A program made the position numbers and the translations under genes. Positions 36,485-45,672 of a DNA stretch of 64,000 nucleotides are shown here, in pieces (the first letter of the stretch is position 1; every line of letters begins with the position of its first letter). Source of the stretch: Halobaculum marinum (GTDB lineage Archaea; Halobacteriota; Halobacteria; Halobacteriales; Haloferacaceae); NCBI RefSeq assembly GCF_029338555.1, contig NZ_CP119989.1, forward strand, positions 496,001-560,000, read 5' to 3'. The notes beneath the pieces were generated by a model. It was not told the origin of the DNA. It saw only the letters and a program-made list of their open reading frames with translations, and made no database searches.

Positions 36485-39256
36485 ATGTCAAGCGCGCTCG
36501 ATGAGGACACCCAACGGGCGCTGGCGGAGGGGCGAGAGACCGCCGGCGCGATGCTCAGGTCCGCCCAGAAGGACCTCCAGAAGGTGTTCATCGTCTTCGT
36601 CATCGGGTTCATGGGGACGTTCTACGCCCTCCGGCTGTACGTCTGGGACTTCCTGAAGGGCGTCACCCGCGCGCAGTTGAGCGAGGCCGCCGGCCAGGAG
36701 GTCGAGATCATCGCCCAGACCCCGTTCGACGTGATCCTCCTCCAGGCGAAGATCGGGATGATCGTCGGCATCGTCGTCGCGATCCCGCCGCTGCTGTACT
36801 TCTCGCGCGACGCCCTCCGCGAGCGCGGCGCGTGGCCACAGTCCCCGGTCGCTCGCTGGAAACTCGCGCTCATCGCCGTCACCGCCGTCGGTCTGTTCGC
36901 CGTCGGCGTCGCCTACGGCTACCTCGTGTTCTTCCCGTTCATGTTCGCGTTCCTCGCGAACAACGCCCTCTCCGCCGGGATCCAGCCGACCTACTCCATC
37001 GTGAAGTGGGCGCAGTTCATCGCCCTCCTGACGTTCTCGTTCGGCTTCGCCGCCCAGATGCCGCTGTTGATCACGGCGCTGTCGTACGCCGAGATCGTCC
37101 CCTACGAGACGTTCCGCGAGAAGTGGCGCCACGCCGTCGTCGCCATCTTCGTGTTCGGCGCCGTCTTCTCCCCGCCGGACCCGTTCACGCAGATCATGTG
37201 GGCGGCGCCGCTGCTGTTGCTGTACGGCGCCTCGCTGTACTTCGCGAAGGTCGTCGTCACCGCCAAGCGCGGTAGTGAGCGCATCGACCTCCGGGCGACC
37301 GCGAGTCGCCGGTGGAACGCCCTCGCCGGCGTCGCCGTCGCCGTCGCGGCGGCCGTCTTCCTGTTCTACACCCGCGGCGGCGCGCAGGCGGTCAACGGCG
37401 TCGCCGGCGCCGTCACCGACTACCGACTCGTCACCGACCTCCCGACGCCGCTCGTCGTCGGCATCGCCGCCGCCGTGGGCGTCGTCGCGGCGCTGGTGGC
37501 GCTCGGCTACTTCGTGTACGCCGAACTCGACGCCTCTGCCGCCGGCGTGGGAGGCGGCGCCGTCGGCGACCCCGAGGGGATCGATCTGGCCGCGCTCGAC
37601 GAGACGGGCGTGTGGGCCGCCCCGCCCGAGGCGTTCGAGGGGATGACCGAACAGGAGGCGCTGGCGGCGGCCTCCGCCGCGATGGAGGACGACGACCCCG
37701 GGAAGGCGCAGGCGATCCTCGACCGCTTCGACCAAGCGGAAGCCGAGGGGACGGCTGGCGAAGCCGTCGACGACGACGGCGCGGCGGCGTCCACCGGCCC
37801 TACGCGTGACCTGTTCCCCGCTGACGAGGGCGTGATCCGGGCGACGCGCCGGGGAGCCGGCTTCGTCGACTGGCGCGGCCGCTTCGGCTCGCTGTGGAAC
37901 GTACTGCTCGGCATCGCCGCCATCGTCGCCGCCGTCGGCTACGTGCTCGTCGAGCGACCGACGCTGGCGGACTCGATCCTGACGGAGTACGGCACGAGTT
38001 CGGCGGCCATTCTCGCGAGCGTCGGCGTGAGCGGGACCGCCGCCATCGCGGCGTTCGCCGCCGGGGGGCTCTCGTTGGCGGCCCTCCTCGGTCTGCTCTT
38101 GGCCGTCTACTTCGCGTACGTCGCGGGCACCGACCCGACCGCCGTCGACGTGGAGGTGTTCACCGCCGACGAGGTGCGCCGCGCGCCCGACGCCGTGTTC
38201 GCGGGCGTCTCCGAGCGCCGCGCGAACTACCTCGCCGACCGCGCCGCCGCCAACGGCGACACGGAGAAAGCCCGCGCGGTGCTCGACCGGTTCGACGAGG
38301 CGCAGACCGCTCGCGAGGCCGCCGAGCAGCGTGGTGGGTCGGGCTCCCCGTCGGTGCCCGGCGCCGCCGACGACGTCGGGAATCGCGCCTCCCGCGCCGG
38401 CGGCACGCTGTTGGAGGGGCTGACCGACGGCGAGCGCGACGAGGACGACATCGGCGGCTACTACGACGACTTGGCGTTCATCGCGGCGTCGCTCCGCTCG
38501 CGACTGTTCATCCTCGTGTCGGTGTTCGGGGTGACGCTCGCGAGCGTGTTCGCGTTCCTCTACCTCGGCGGCATCGGCGACGTGAAGAACAACTTCGTGA
38601 ACCGCATCCCCGAGGAGGTCGTCGGCGTCGGCGCGGAGAACTTCGGCGTCATCGTGCTCCACCCGGTGGAGGCGCTCATCTTCGAGGTGAAGATATCCAC
38701 CATCGCCGGTGCCGTCGCCGTCCTGCCGTTCGCGGCGTACTACGCGTGGCCCGCGCTCCGGGACCGCGGCTTCGTCCGCGGGCGCCGGCAGGTCGTGTTC
38801 GGCTGGGTCGCCGCGCTGCTGGCGGGCTTGCTGGGCGGCCTCGCACTCGGCTACACCGTCATCGCGCCGACGGTCATCTCGTGGCTCGTCGGCGACGCGC
38901 TCGCCGCCGGCATGGTGATCAGCTACCGGATCAGCGACTTCGCGTGGCTCGTGTTCTTCACGACCGTCGGCATCGGCTTCCTCGCCGACGTGCCGGTGTT
39001 GATGGTGCTTCTCAACACCGCTGGCGTCTCCTACCAGGCGATGCGCTCGCGCTGGCGCGAGGTGACGGTTGCGATCATGCTCGTCGCCGCGCTGTTCACC
39101 CCGGCGGACGTGTTCACGATGTTCCTCGTGACCATCCCGCTGATGGCCGCCTACGGGGTCGGCCTGCTGATCCTGTGGGTGCTCACCCTCGGGGGACGGC
39201 GTAACCTCGGGAAGCCGACCGTCAACCTCGTGCGCGACTCCAAGCCGGGGGCCTGA
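36485..39256 (+). CDS. tatC2: Fused double TatC, haloarchaeal TatCt type
   Basis: The 923-residue protein contains two TatC domains, at about residues 30-265 (with FVIGFMGTFYALRLYVWDF and QPTYSIVKWAQFIALL) and 670-915 (with YRISDFAWLVFFTTVGIGFLADVP). They are joined by a long part with extra helices and two acidic loops containing similar sequences (GMTEQEALAAASAAMEDDDPGKAQAILDRFDQAEA and RANYLADRAAANGDTEKARAVLDRFDEAQTA). This is the known TatCt architecture with about 14 helices. The similar loop segments suggest that the whole half was duplicated, not just the TatC domain. The ATG at 36485 follows a AT-rich segment (TTGATAACCGG). Confidence 0.94.
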   Translation: MSSALDEDTQRALAEGRETAGAMLRSAQKDLQKVFIVFVIGFMGTFYALRLYVWDFLKGVTRAQLSEAAGQEVEIIAQTPFDVILLQAKIGMIVGIVVAIPPLLYFSRDALRERGAWPQSPVARWKLALIAVTAVGLFAVGVAYGYLVFFPFMFAFLANNALSAGIQPTYSIVKWAQFIALLTFSFGFAAQMPLLITALSYAEIVPYETFREKWRHAVVAIFVFGAVFSPPDPFTQIMWAAPLLLLYGASLYFAKVVVTAKRGSERIDLRATASRRWNALAGVAVAVAAAVFLFYTRGGAQAVNGVAGAVTDYRLVTDLPTPLVVGIAAAVGVVAALVALGYFVYAELDASAAGVGGGAVGDPEGIDLAALDETGVWAAPPEAFEGMTEQEALAAASAAMEDDDPGKAQAILDRFDQAEAEGTAGEAVDDDGAAASTGPTRDLFPADEGVIRATRRGAGFVDWRGRFGSLWNVLLGIAAIVAAVGYVLVERPTLADSILTEYGTSSAAILASVGVSGTAAIAAFAAGGLSLAALLGLLLAVYFAYVAGTDPTAVDVEVFTADEVRRAPDAVFAGVSERRANYLADRAAANGDTEKARAVLDRFDEAQTAREAAEQRGGSGSPSVPGAADDVGNRASRAGGTLLEGLTDGERDEDDIGGYYDDLAFIAASLRSRLFILVSVFGVTLASVFAFLYLGGIGDVKNNFVNRIPEEVVGVGAENFGVIVLHPVEALIFEVKISTIAGAVAVLPFAAYYAWPALRDRGFVRGRRQVVFGWVAALLAGLLGGLALGYTVIAPTVISWLVGDALAAGMVISYRISDFAWLVFFTTVGIGFLADVPVLMVLLNTAGVSYQAMRSRWREVTVAIMLVAALFTPADVFTMFLVTIPLMAAYGVGLLILWVLTLGGRRNLGKPTVNLVRDSKPGA

Positions 39257-39383
39257 CTCGGCCGCTCCCCAGACGCGCCGGCGGGCGACTTCCTCCGAAC
39301 ACGCGCTCTGGCTCGCCCGCGCCGCCGATCCGGCTGTGGGTACATGTGACAAGATTCAATTCATCGTCGGCGTATCCTGAGAT

Positions 39384-39581
39384 ATGCCCAAGATAAGCGT
39401 CGAGATGCCCGGGGAACTCCTCGCGGATCTCGACGAGCACGTCGGCGACGACGGCAAGTTCGTGAATCGAAGTGACGCGATCCGCGCGTCGGTACGCAAG
39501 ACGTTGGACGTCCTCGACAAGATCGACGCCCGTCACGGTCGACTGGAGCGGGAGCAGTCCGACGAGGTGGCCGAGGAATGA
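39384..39581 (+). CDS. Ribbon-helix-helix (CopG/MetJ-like) DNA-binding protein
   Basis: The 65-residue protein opens with MPKISVEMPGELLADLDEHVG, the antiparallel ribbon and first helix of the RHH fold. The second helix FVNRSDAIRASVRKTLDVLDKI follows. RHH proteins bind DNA as dimers and often repress their own operon. The stop overlaps the start of the following transporter gene (ATGA at 39578), so it may control it. The spacer upstream is AT-rich (AAGATTCAATTCATC). Confidence 0.9.
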   Translation: MPKISVEMPGELLADLDEHVGDDGKFVNRSDAIRASVRKTLDVLDKIDARHGRLEREQSDEVAEE

Positions 39582-40297
39582 GTGACGGAGTCGCCGCCGC
39601 GGAACCGCTCCGCCTCGACGTGCCGCTGGCGGCGGTCGTCCTCACCGCGCTGTTCGTCGCGGCGCTCGTGACCGCGCAGGTCATCTCCGCGAAACTGCTG
39701 GCGGTCACGCTCCCCGTGCTCGGCGCCGTCACCGCCCCCGGCGGGACGCTGGCGTACGCGGTCACCTTCTTCGCCTCCGACTGTCTCTCGGAACTGTACG
39801 GCAAGGAGTACGCCCGACGCGTCGTCAACGTCGCCTTCGCGATGAACTTCGTCCTGCTGGCGCTGGTGTTCGCGACCATCGCGACGCCCGCCGCGCAGGG
39901 GTCGGTCGACCCCGCCGCGTTCGAGACGGTGCTCGGCCTCTCGGGCAACATCGTCCTCGGCTCGCTCGTCGCCTACGTGCTGAGCCAGAACTGGGACGTG
40001 ATCGCGTTCCACCGCATCCGCGAGTTCACCGACGGCGACGCGCTGTGGCTGCGCAACGTCGGCTCGACTGCGACGAGTCAGCTCATCGACACCGTCGTGT
40101 TCACGCTCGTCGCGTTCGCCGTCGCGCCCGCCGTCTTCGGCATCGGGCCAGCGCTCCCCACCTCGGTGCTCCTGTCGCTGATCGTCGGGCAGTACGTGCT
40201 GAAACTCCTGATCGCGCTCGTCGACACGCCGCTCGTGTACGCCGCCGTCGCGTTCGTCCGCCGCGACGACGCCGAGGCGACCGGCGTGACCGCCTGA
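39578..40297 (+). CDS. yhhQ: Queuosine/archaeosine precursor transporter, YhhQ (VUT) family
   Basis: The 239-residue protein has about six transmembrane helices and the family signatures VTFFASDCLSELYGKEYAR, AYVLSQNWDVIAFHRIREF and LWLRNVGSTATSQLIDTVVFT. Bacterial YhhQ proteins take up preQ0 or preQ1. In an archaeon the likely cargo is preQ0 or a related base for archaeosine in tRNA (inference). It is translationally coupled to the RHH gene upstream, which is a candidate regulator. Confidence 0.9.
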   Translation: MSDGVAAAEPLRLDVPLAAVVLTALFVAALVTAQVISAKLLAVTLPVLGAVTAPGGTLAYAVTFFASDCLSELYGKEYARRVVNVAFAMNFVLLALVFATIATPAAQGSVDPAAFETVLGLSGNIVLGSLVAYVLSQNWDVIAFHRIREFTDGDALWLRNVGSTATSQLIDTVVFTLVAFAVAPAVFGIGPALPTSVLLSLIVGQYVLKLLIALVDTPLVYAAVAFVRRDDAEATGVTA

Positions 40298-40325
40298 GAA
40301 CTCGGCTCGCTACTCTCTCTGTTGC

Positions 40326-41132
40326 TCAGTCGACGCGCTCGGCGAAGCCGAACCGCGGCTTCACGTCGTCGACGACGACCTCGACCGTCTCGCCGGCGTC
40401 GGCGCCTGGGACGAACAGCGTGAACCCCTCGACGCGGGCGATGCCGTCGCCCTCGTCGCCGGTGTCGGTCACGTCGACTTCCAGCCGCTGGCCCTCGCGG
40501 ACCGGCGCGTCGGTGCGCCCGCGGGCGATGAGGTAGCGCTCGGAGGAGCGCTTCCGCGACGCCTCCGGGGTGTACGCCCGGACGTACTGGAACTGCTCGG
40601 CCACGTCGTCGCGGAAGTCGGCGAGGTCGGGGCCGTCGAACACCTTCACGACGAACGAGCCGCCCGGCTTCAGCAGTTCGAGCGCGGTGTCGAACGCCTG
40701 CCGACAGAGGTGGATCGAGCGCGCGTGGTCCAACTGGTACTCGCCGGTCATGTTCGGCGCCATGTCGGAGATAACCACGTCGACGGGGCGCTCGGGTTCG
40801 CCGTCGCTCTCCTCGGGTCGGGGATCGACACCGAGCGCCTTCCGCAGGTAGTAGCGCGTGCGCTCCTCGGTCATGTCGCCCCGGACGGTCTCGACGTGCG
40901 GGTGGTCGAGGTCGTCGATGCGCTGGAGGTCGACGCCGACGACGCGGCCCGCCTCGGTCACCTCCTCGGCGGCGATCTGGAGCCACCCGCCGGGAGCGGC
41001 GCCGAGGTCGACGACGGTGTCGCCACGGTCGAACAGGTCCACCTCATCGTCGATCTGGCGGAGCTTGTAGGCGGAGCGGGCGCGGTACCCCTCCTGTTTC
41101 GCTCGGTTGTAGTAGTCGTCTTTCCGTGCCAT
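40326..41132 (-). CDS. rlmE: 23S rRNA 2'-O-ribose methyltransferase RlmE (FtsJ/RrmJ) with TRAM domain
   Basis: The 268-residue enzyme starts MARKDDYYNRAKQEGYRARSAYKL and has the SAM-binding motif VVDLGAAPGGWLQ. The catalytic K-D-K-E set is visible as Lys in SAYKL, Asp in DMAPNMTG, Lys in VVKVF and Glu in SSERYLIARG. The last 60 or so residues form a TRAM domain that binds RNA, a usual archaeal addition. It methylates the A loop of 23S rRNA in E. coli. Confidence 0.95.
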   Translation of the reverse strand: MARKDDYYNRAKQEGYRARSAYKLRQIDDEVDLFDRGDTVVDLGAAPGGWLQIAAEEVTEAGRVVGVDLQRIDDLDHPHVETVRGDMTEERTRYYLRKALGVDPRPEESDGEPERPVDVVISDMAPNMTGEYQLDHARSIHLCRQAFDTALELLKPGGSFVVKVFDGPDLADFRDDVAEQFQYVRAYTPEASRKRSSERYLIARGRTDAPVREGQRLEVDVTDTGDEGDGIARVEGFTLFVPGADAGETVEVVVDDVKPRFGFAERVD

Positions 41133-41283
41133 GGTTAGGTCACCGACCCCGCCGCGACGTGGTCGCTCGTCGTCGCCGGCGAATACGCGTTCATACCCGG
41201 GTCGACGTGGCCGAATCGGAAAGGCACATCGCATGGGCGTGGAGGCCGGTCGGACGCCGACACACCCGTCGCCGGCCGTGAAC

Positions 41284-43533
41284 TCACACCGAGATGTCCG
41301 CCTGCCGGAGCAGTTGCGCGTTGACCGCGACGACGACCGTGCTCGCCGACATCAACACCGCGCCGACCGCGGGCGACAGCAGGAACCCGACCGGGGCGAG
41401 CAGTCCCGCCGCGAGCGGGAGGGCGAACACGTTGTAGCCGGCCGCCCAGACGAGGTTCTCGCGCATCTTCCGGTAGCTGGCGCGACTCAAGCGGAGGAGG
41501 CTCACCACGTCGCGCGGGTCGTTGTCGACGAGGACGACGTCGGCGGCCTCGACGGCGACGTCCGTCCCCGACCCGATGGCGATGCCCACGTCCGCACGCG
41601 TCAGCGCGGGGGCGTCGTTCACGCCGTCGCCGACCATCGCGACGGTGCGACCGCCCGTCTGCAACTCGGTGATCTTCGCGTCTTTGTCGCCCGGGAGGAC
41701 TTCGGCGAAGTACGTGTCGATGCCGAGGTCGGCCGCGACCGCGCGGGCGACGTCCTCGGAGTCACCGGTCAACATGGCCACCTCGACGCCCATCGCGTGG
41801 AGCGCGTCGACGGCCGCGCGACTCTCCTCGCGGACCACGTCGGCGAGGGCGACCGCCCCGACGGTCGCCCCGTCGTGGACGAGGTAGACCACGCCCTGCC
41901 CACGGGACCCCGCCTCGTCGGCGAAGGTCGCGAGCGCCGCGGTCGGGTCGACGTCGAGGTGTCGCAGGAGGTTCGGCCCGCCCACGTACACCGACTCCCC
42001 GGTCGCTCCAGCGGCCGACTCGGTGCCGCCGTCCGTGACGGGAGTCGCGTCGGTGTCGACGGTCGCACGGACACCGCGCCCTTCGAGCGCCTCGAAGCCC
42101 CGCGCGTCGGGGACGGTGAGCGCCCGCTCCCGCGCCGCCCCGCGGATGGCCTCGGCGATCATGTGCTCGGAGTCGCCCTCGACGGCCGCCATCACGGAGA
42201 GGACGTCCGCCTCGCTCCACTCGGCGGTCGTCTCGACGCCGACGACGCCCTGTTCGCCCTTCGTCAACGTCCCCGTCTTGTCGAAGACGACCGTGTCGAG
42301 GGTGCGCGCCTCCTCCATCGCGACGCGGTCGCGGATGAGGATGCCGTTGCGCGCCGCCAGCGACGTGTTGATCGCCACGACGAGCGGGACGGCCAGTCCG
42401 AGCGCGTGGGGGCACGCGATGACCAGCACCGTGACGACCCGCTCGACGACCGGGAGGCCGAACCCCTCGGCGGCCGTCCAGGCGACTGCCGTGATCGCCG
42501 CGACGCCGAGTGCCGCGTAGAACAGCCAGCCGGCGGCCCGATCCGCCAGCAGTTGCGTGCGCGACTTGCTCCGCTGTGCGTCCTCGACGAGGCGGACGAT
42601 GCCCGAGAGCGTCGTCTCCTCGCCCGTCGCGGTCACCCGAACCCGGAGACTGCCGCTCCGGTTCGTCGTCCCGCCGATCACCTCGTCGCCGGCGACTTTG
42701 TCCACCGGCTTCGACTCGCCGGTGATCATCGCCTCGTCGACCGCCGACTCGCCCGACTCGACGACGCCGTCGGCGGGGACGTTCGCGCCCGGCCGAACGA
42801 GGACGAGGTCGCCCGTCGAGAGGTCGTCGACGGGGACCTCCTCGGTGTCGCCAGACTCGCCGACGCGCTCGGCGGTGGCGGGCATGAGTTCGGCGAGTTG
42901 GTCGAGCGCGCCGGAGGCGCGGCGGACGCTGCGCATCTCGACCCAGTGGCCGAGCAGGAAGATGACGATCAGCGTGACGAGTTCCCAGAAGAACGGTTCG
43001 CCCACCGCGAAGACGACGGCGGCGACGCTGTAGCCGAACGCGACGGTGATCGCCAACGAGATGAGCAGCATCATCCCCGGTTCCCGGTTGCGCGCCTCGA
43101 CGGCGCCCATCCGGAGGAACGGCACGCCGCCGTAGGCGAACACGACGAATCCGAGGACGGGAGCGACGAACTCGCTGCCGGGGAACGTAACCGCCGAGAA
43201 GCCGAGCCACTCCTGCAGCGTCGCGCTGTAGTAGAGGACGGGGAGCGCGAGCGGCAGGCAGACGAGGAACCGCCGTCTGAACATCGCCTCGTGGCCCGAG
43301 TGGTCGACCATCGCGCCGTGGTCGTGTCCGCTACTCGCTCCACGCTTCCCGTGGTCGTCGTGGTCGACGTGGCCAGCGTGGTCCTCGCCGGCGTCGTGGC
43401 TGGTGGGACCGTCGGCAGTCACCGCCTCGCGTTCGGCCTCGTGTTCGTAGCAGGCGCAGACCCGACACCCCGGGCACGCTCGGTCGGTCGGTGCGTCGTC
43501 GTGCCGACGCGCCGAGCCGTGGTGGTCGGTCAC
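41284..43533 (-). CDS. copB: Copper-translocating P-type ATPase, CopB type
   Basis: The 749-residue pump has a His-rich, Cys-containing N-terminus ([13 protein letters not shown], then many His-Asp/Gly pairs), as in CopB rather than CopA. It has about eight transmembrane helices. The actuator motif TGES, the membrane metal site CPH (VIACPHALG), phosphorylation motif DKTGT and hinge [10 protein letters not shown] are present. CPH marks the P1B-3 group that exports Cu(II) or Cu(I). The nucleotide-domain motif reads SEHMIAEAI, so Pro of the usual His-Pro pair is Met here, while His is kept. It starts four bases after the stop of a SHOCT protein gene and is cotranscribed with it. Confidence 0.92.
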   Translation of the reverse strand: MTDHHGSARRHDDAPTDRACPGCRVCACYEHEAEREAVTADGPTSHDAGEDHAGHVDHDDHGKRGASSGHDHGAMVDHSGHEAMFRRRFLVCLPLALPVLYYSATLQEWLGFSAVTFPGSEFVAPVLGFVVFAYGGVPFLRMGAVEARNREPGMMLLISLAITVAFGYSVAAVVFAVGEPFFWELVTLIVIFLLGHWVEMRSVRRASGALDQLAELMPATAERVGESGDTEEVPVDDLSTGDLVLVRPGANVPADGVVESGESAVDEAMITGESKPVDKVAGDEVIGGTTNRSGSLRVRVTATGEETTLSGIVRLVEDAQRSKSRTQLLADRAAGWLFYAALGVAAITAVAWTAAEGFGLPVVERVVTVLVIACPHALGLAVPLVVAINTSLAARNGILIRDRVAMEEARTLDTVVFDKTGTLTKGEQGVVGVETTAEWSEADVLSVMAAVEGDSEHMIAEAIRGAARERALTVPDARGFEALEGRGVRATVDTDATPVTDGGTESAAGATGESVYVGGPNLLRHLDVDPTAALATFADEAGSRGQGVVYLVHDGATVGAVALADVVREESRAAVDALHAMGVEVAMLTGDSEDVARAVAADLGIDTYFAEVLPGDKDAKITELQTGGRTVAMVGDGVNDAPALTRADVGIAIGSGTDVAVEAADVVLVDNDPRDVVSLLRLSRASYRKMRENLVWAAGYNVFALPLAAGLLAPVGFLLSPAVGAVLMSASTVVVAVNAQLLRQADISV

Positions 43534-43537
43534 CCGC

Positions 43538-43891
43538 TCACTCCGAACGGCTGAGCCGTTCTCGCCGGCGGTCGAACTCTTCGTCGGAGAGGTCGCCGCG
43601 GGCGTACGCGGCGCGTAGTTCCTCGATGGCGGGGTCCGACGACTCGTCGGCGTTTCGTCCGAGAGTCGTGTAGACGACGTAGCCGCCGCCGACGAGGAGC
43701 ACGAGCGGGACGAGCCACATCCCGAGCCACAGCCACGACCCGGTGGCGCCCCACATCCCGGTGCCGCCCATCTGGCCCCAGCCCCACAGCCCCATCATCG
43801 GCATCATCATCGTCATCCCGAGCAGGGGAAGGAGGACGATGACGGCGAGTACGATCACGAGCGGTCGAGTGAGTGTGTCTGTTTGGGTCAT
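43538..43891 (-). CDS. SHOCT-domain membrane protein linked to copB
   Basis: The 117-residue protein has two transmembrane helices (about 8-28 and 52-72), between them a Met/Gly/Trp-rich loop ([22 protein letters not shown]), and a C-terminal SHOCT motif ([26 protein letters not shown]). The Met cluster could bind Cu(I). It is the first gene of the copB operon. The close paralogue at 16141-16497 follows a DUF302 gene. I chose the ATG at 43891; an upstream TTG/GTG extension of 13 residues is possible. Confidence 0.85.
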   Translation of the reverse strand: MTQTDTLTRPLVIVLAVIVLLPLLGMTMMMPMMGLWGWGQMGGTGMWGATGSWLWLGMWLVPLVLLVGGGYVVYTTLGRNADESSDPAIEELRAAYARGDLSDEEFDRRRERLSRSE

Positions 43892-44223
43892 GGTGTTGGT
43901 GGGTGAGGTCGTCGACCGGGCCGACCGCACGGCGAACGGGCAGCCGTGTCGGCGGTCGCGAACACCACCGTCGACAGAGAAGTACGGGGGCAGAGACTTT
44001 GGTAGTTTCTCTTACGTTTCGAAGTCGCTCGAACGACGAGCGAACCGATAGCCGTGACGGCAGCGCCGATCGGCTCGACGGCCAGACGGCGTCGACGCGC
44101 CCCGATCTGCTTTGGATCCGTGTGTTTCGAACCGGGATCCATTCGAATCGAAGGGGCTGGGCCGATCACACCACGATCGGAACAAGGGAAACCGTGGTAG
44201 TCGATCGTCCCGTTCGATGACGT
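43892..44223. promoter_or_regulatory. Divergent control region between the copB operon and the YHS permease
   Basis: The 332 bases hold no credible gene. A perfect inverted repeat TCGCTCG-AACGA-CGAGCGA lies at 44025-44043, next to the most AT-rich part (43996-44022). A second element repeats the order GGATCC then TTCGAA twice: GGATCC at 44114-44119 and 44135-44140, TTCGAA at 44126-44131 and 44142-44147. Both could be operators for a metal-responsive regulator serving both directions. The regulator is not encoded next to them. Confidence 0.45.
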
Positions 44224-45618
44224 ATGCAGGCCGCGTTCGTCGACGGCGTCCTCGAAGCCCTGCGCATCGGGATCGGCTTCCTGTGGACGGCGAGTTGGGC
44301 GATCGTCTTGGGGTTGGTGGTCACCAGCTACGTCCAGGTGTACGTCTCGAAAGAGCGCATGGCGGCGGTCCTCGGCACCGACGACGCCGACGCGCTCGTG
44401 AAGGCCACGCTGTTCGGCGCCGCGAGCAGCGGGTGTAGCTTCGGCGCCGTCGCGATCGGCAAGGGACTGTTCAAGCAGGGCGCACACGCCGTGAACGTCC
44501 TCGCGTTCATGTTCGCCTCGACGAACCTCATCGTCGAACTCGGGCTGATGATCTGGATCCTCCTGGGGTGGGAGTTCCTGGTCGCAGAACTGCTGGGCGG
44601 CGTCGTCCTCATCGCGGTGATGGCCGGCATCGTGCGCCTGACGCTGCCGGAGACGCTCTTCGACAGCGTCCGCGAGGAACTCGCCGCCCGCGACCGCGAG
44701 TCGGGCGTCACGGAGGACCCGACCTGCGGCCACGAGGGTCGCCCCGAGTACACCGTCACGACCGACGGCGGCGAGACGCTGCAGTTCTGTTCGGCGGGGT
44801 GTCTGGAGACGTACCGACAGCGGGTCGCCGGCGCCGCCGACTGGCGGGAGGAACTCCTGTCGTGGGGCGGTTGGTACAAACTGGGCAACCAGTACCGCAA
44901 GGAGTGGTCGATGATCTGGACAGACGTGGTCGCGGGGTTTCTGATCGCGGGCTTCGTCATCGTGTTCGTCCCGCAGTGGGTGTGGAACGCGCTGTTCCTC
45001 CCGGGAGACGGGCTGGCCGTGACCGTCGAGAACGCCGTGATGGGCGTGACCATCGCCGTGGTCAGCTTCGTCGGCAGCATGGGGAACGTCCCGTTCGCGG
45101 TGGCGCTGTGGGGCGGCGGGATCAGCTTCGCGGGCGTCATCGCGTTCGTCTACGCCGACCTCATCACCGTCCCCGTCCTCAACGTCTACCGGAAGTACTA
45201 CGGCTGGCGTGTGATGGCGTACATCCTCGTCGTGTTCTTCGTCACGATGGCGTTCACGGGCGTCCTCATGGAGCTGCTGTTCGACGCGCTGGGGATCGTG
45301 CCCGACCTCGCCGGCGGTCGGACGGCCTCCGAGCAGACGTTCTTCGAACTCGACTACACGTTCGCCCTGAACCTCGTCGCGTTTGCGCTGTCCGCGTTCC
45401 TCCTCTCCGTGTACCGGCGTGGACTGGGCGCCCCCGGCGAGCACCGCGACCCGGTCTGTGGGATGCGTACGGACGAGGACGGCCCGAGCGCGACGTACGA
45501 CGGCGAGACGTATCGGTTCTGCTCCGCCCGCTGCGAGCGGACGTTCCGGTCGACCCCGTCGCGGTTCGTGAGCCACCCGACTGCGGGGCCGGAGGCGGCC
45601 GGACACGACCACCACTGA
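44224..45618 (+). CDS. COG0701-type permease with two YHS/TRASH metal-binding domains
   Basis: The 464-residue protein has two membrane halves of about four or five helices each, as in permeases of the ArsP/DUF318 group. The first half contains the family motif AASSGCSFGAVAIGKGLFKQG (Cys71), the second SFVGSMGNVPFAVALWGGG. In the central cytoplasmic or external loop is a YHS/TRASH-like domain with Cys168, Cys189 and Cys193 (FCSAGCLETY). The C-terminal 50 residues form a second one (DPVCGMRTDEDG... FCSARCERTF) and a His-rich end GHDHH. Its cargo is probably a metal, metalloid or metal complex. It is divergent from the CopB operon and beside the CO dehydrogenase cluster, so copper is attractive but unproven. 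Confidence 0.85.
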   Translation: MQAAFVDGVLEALRIGIGFLWTASWAIVLGLVVTSYVQVYVSKERMAAVLGTDDADALVKATLFGAASSGCSFGAVAIGKGLFKQGAHAVNVLAFMFASTNLIVELGLMIWILLGWEFLVAELLGGVVLIAVMAGIVRLTLPETLFDSVREELAARDRESGVTEDPTCGHEGRPEYTVTTDGGETLQFCSAGCLETYRQRVAGAADWREELLSWGGWYKLGNQYRKEWSMIWTDVVAGFLIAGFVIVFVPQWVWNALFLPGDGLAVTVENAVMGVTIAVVSFVGSMGNVPFAVALWGGGISFAGVIAFVYADLITVPVLNVYRKYYGWRVMAYILVVFFVTMAFTGVLMELLFDALGIVPDLAGGRTASEQTFFELDYTFALNLVAFALSAFLLSVYRRGLGAPGEHRDPVCGMRTDEDGPSATYDGETYRFCSARCERTFRSTPSRFVSHPTAGPEAAGHDHH

Positions 45619-45672
45619 CGCCGCTGTGGGGACCGGTCGCCCGACGCGGCGCTCGCGCACCGCCGTCGCCCC

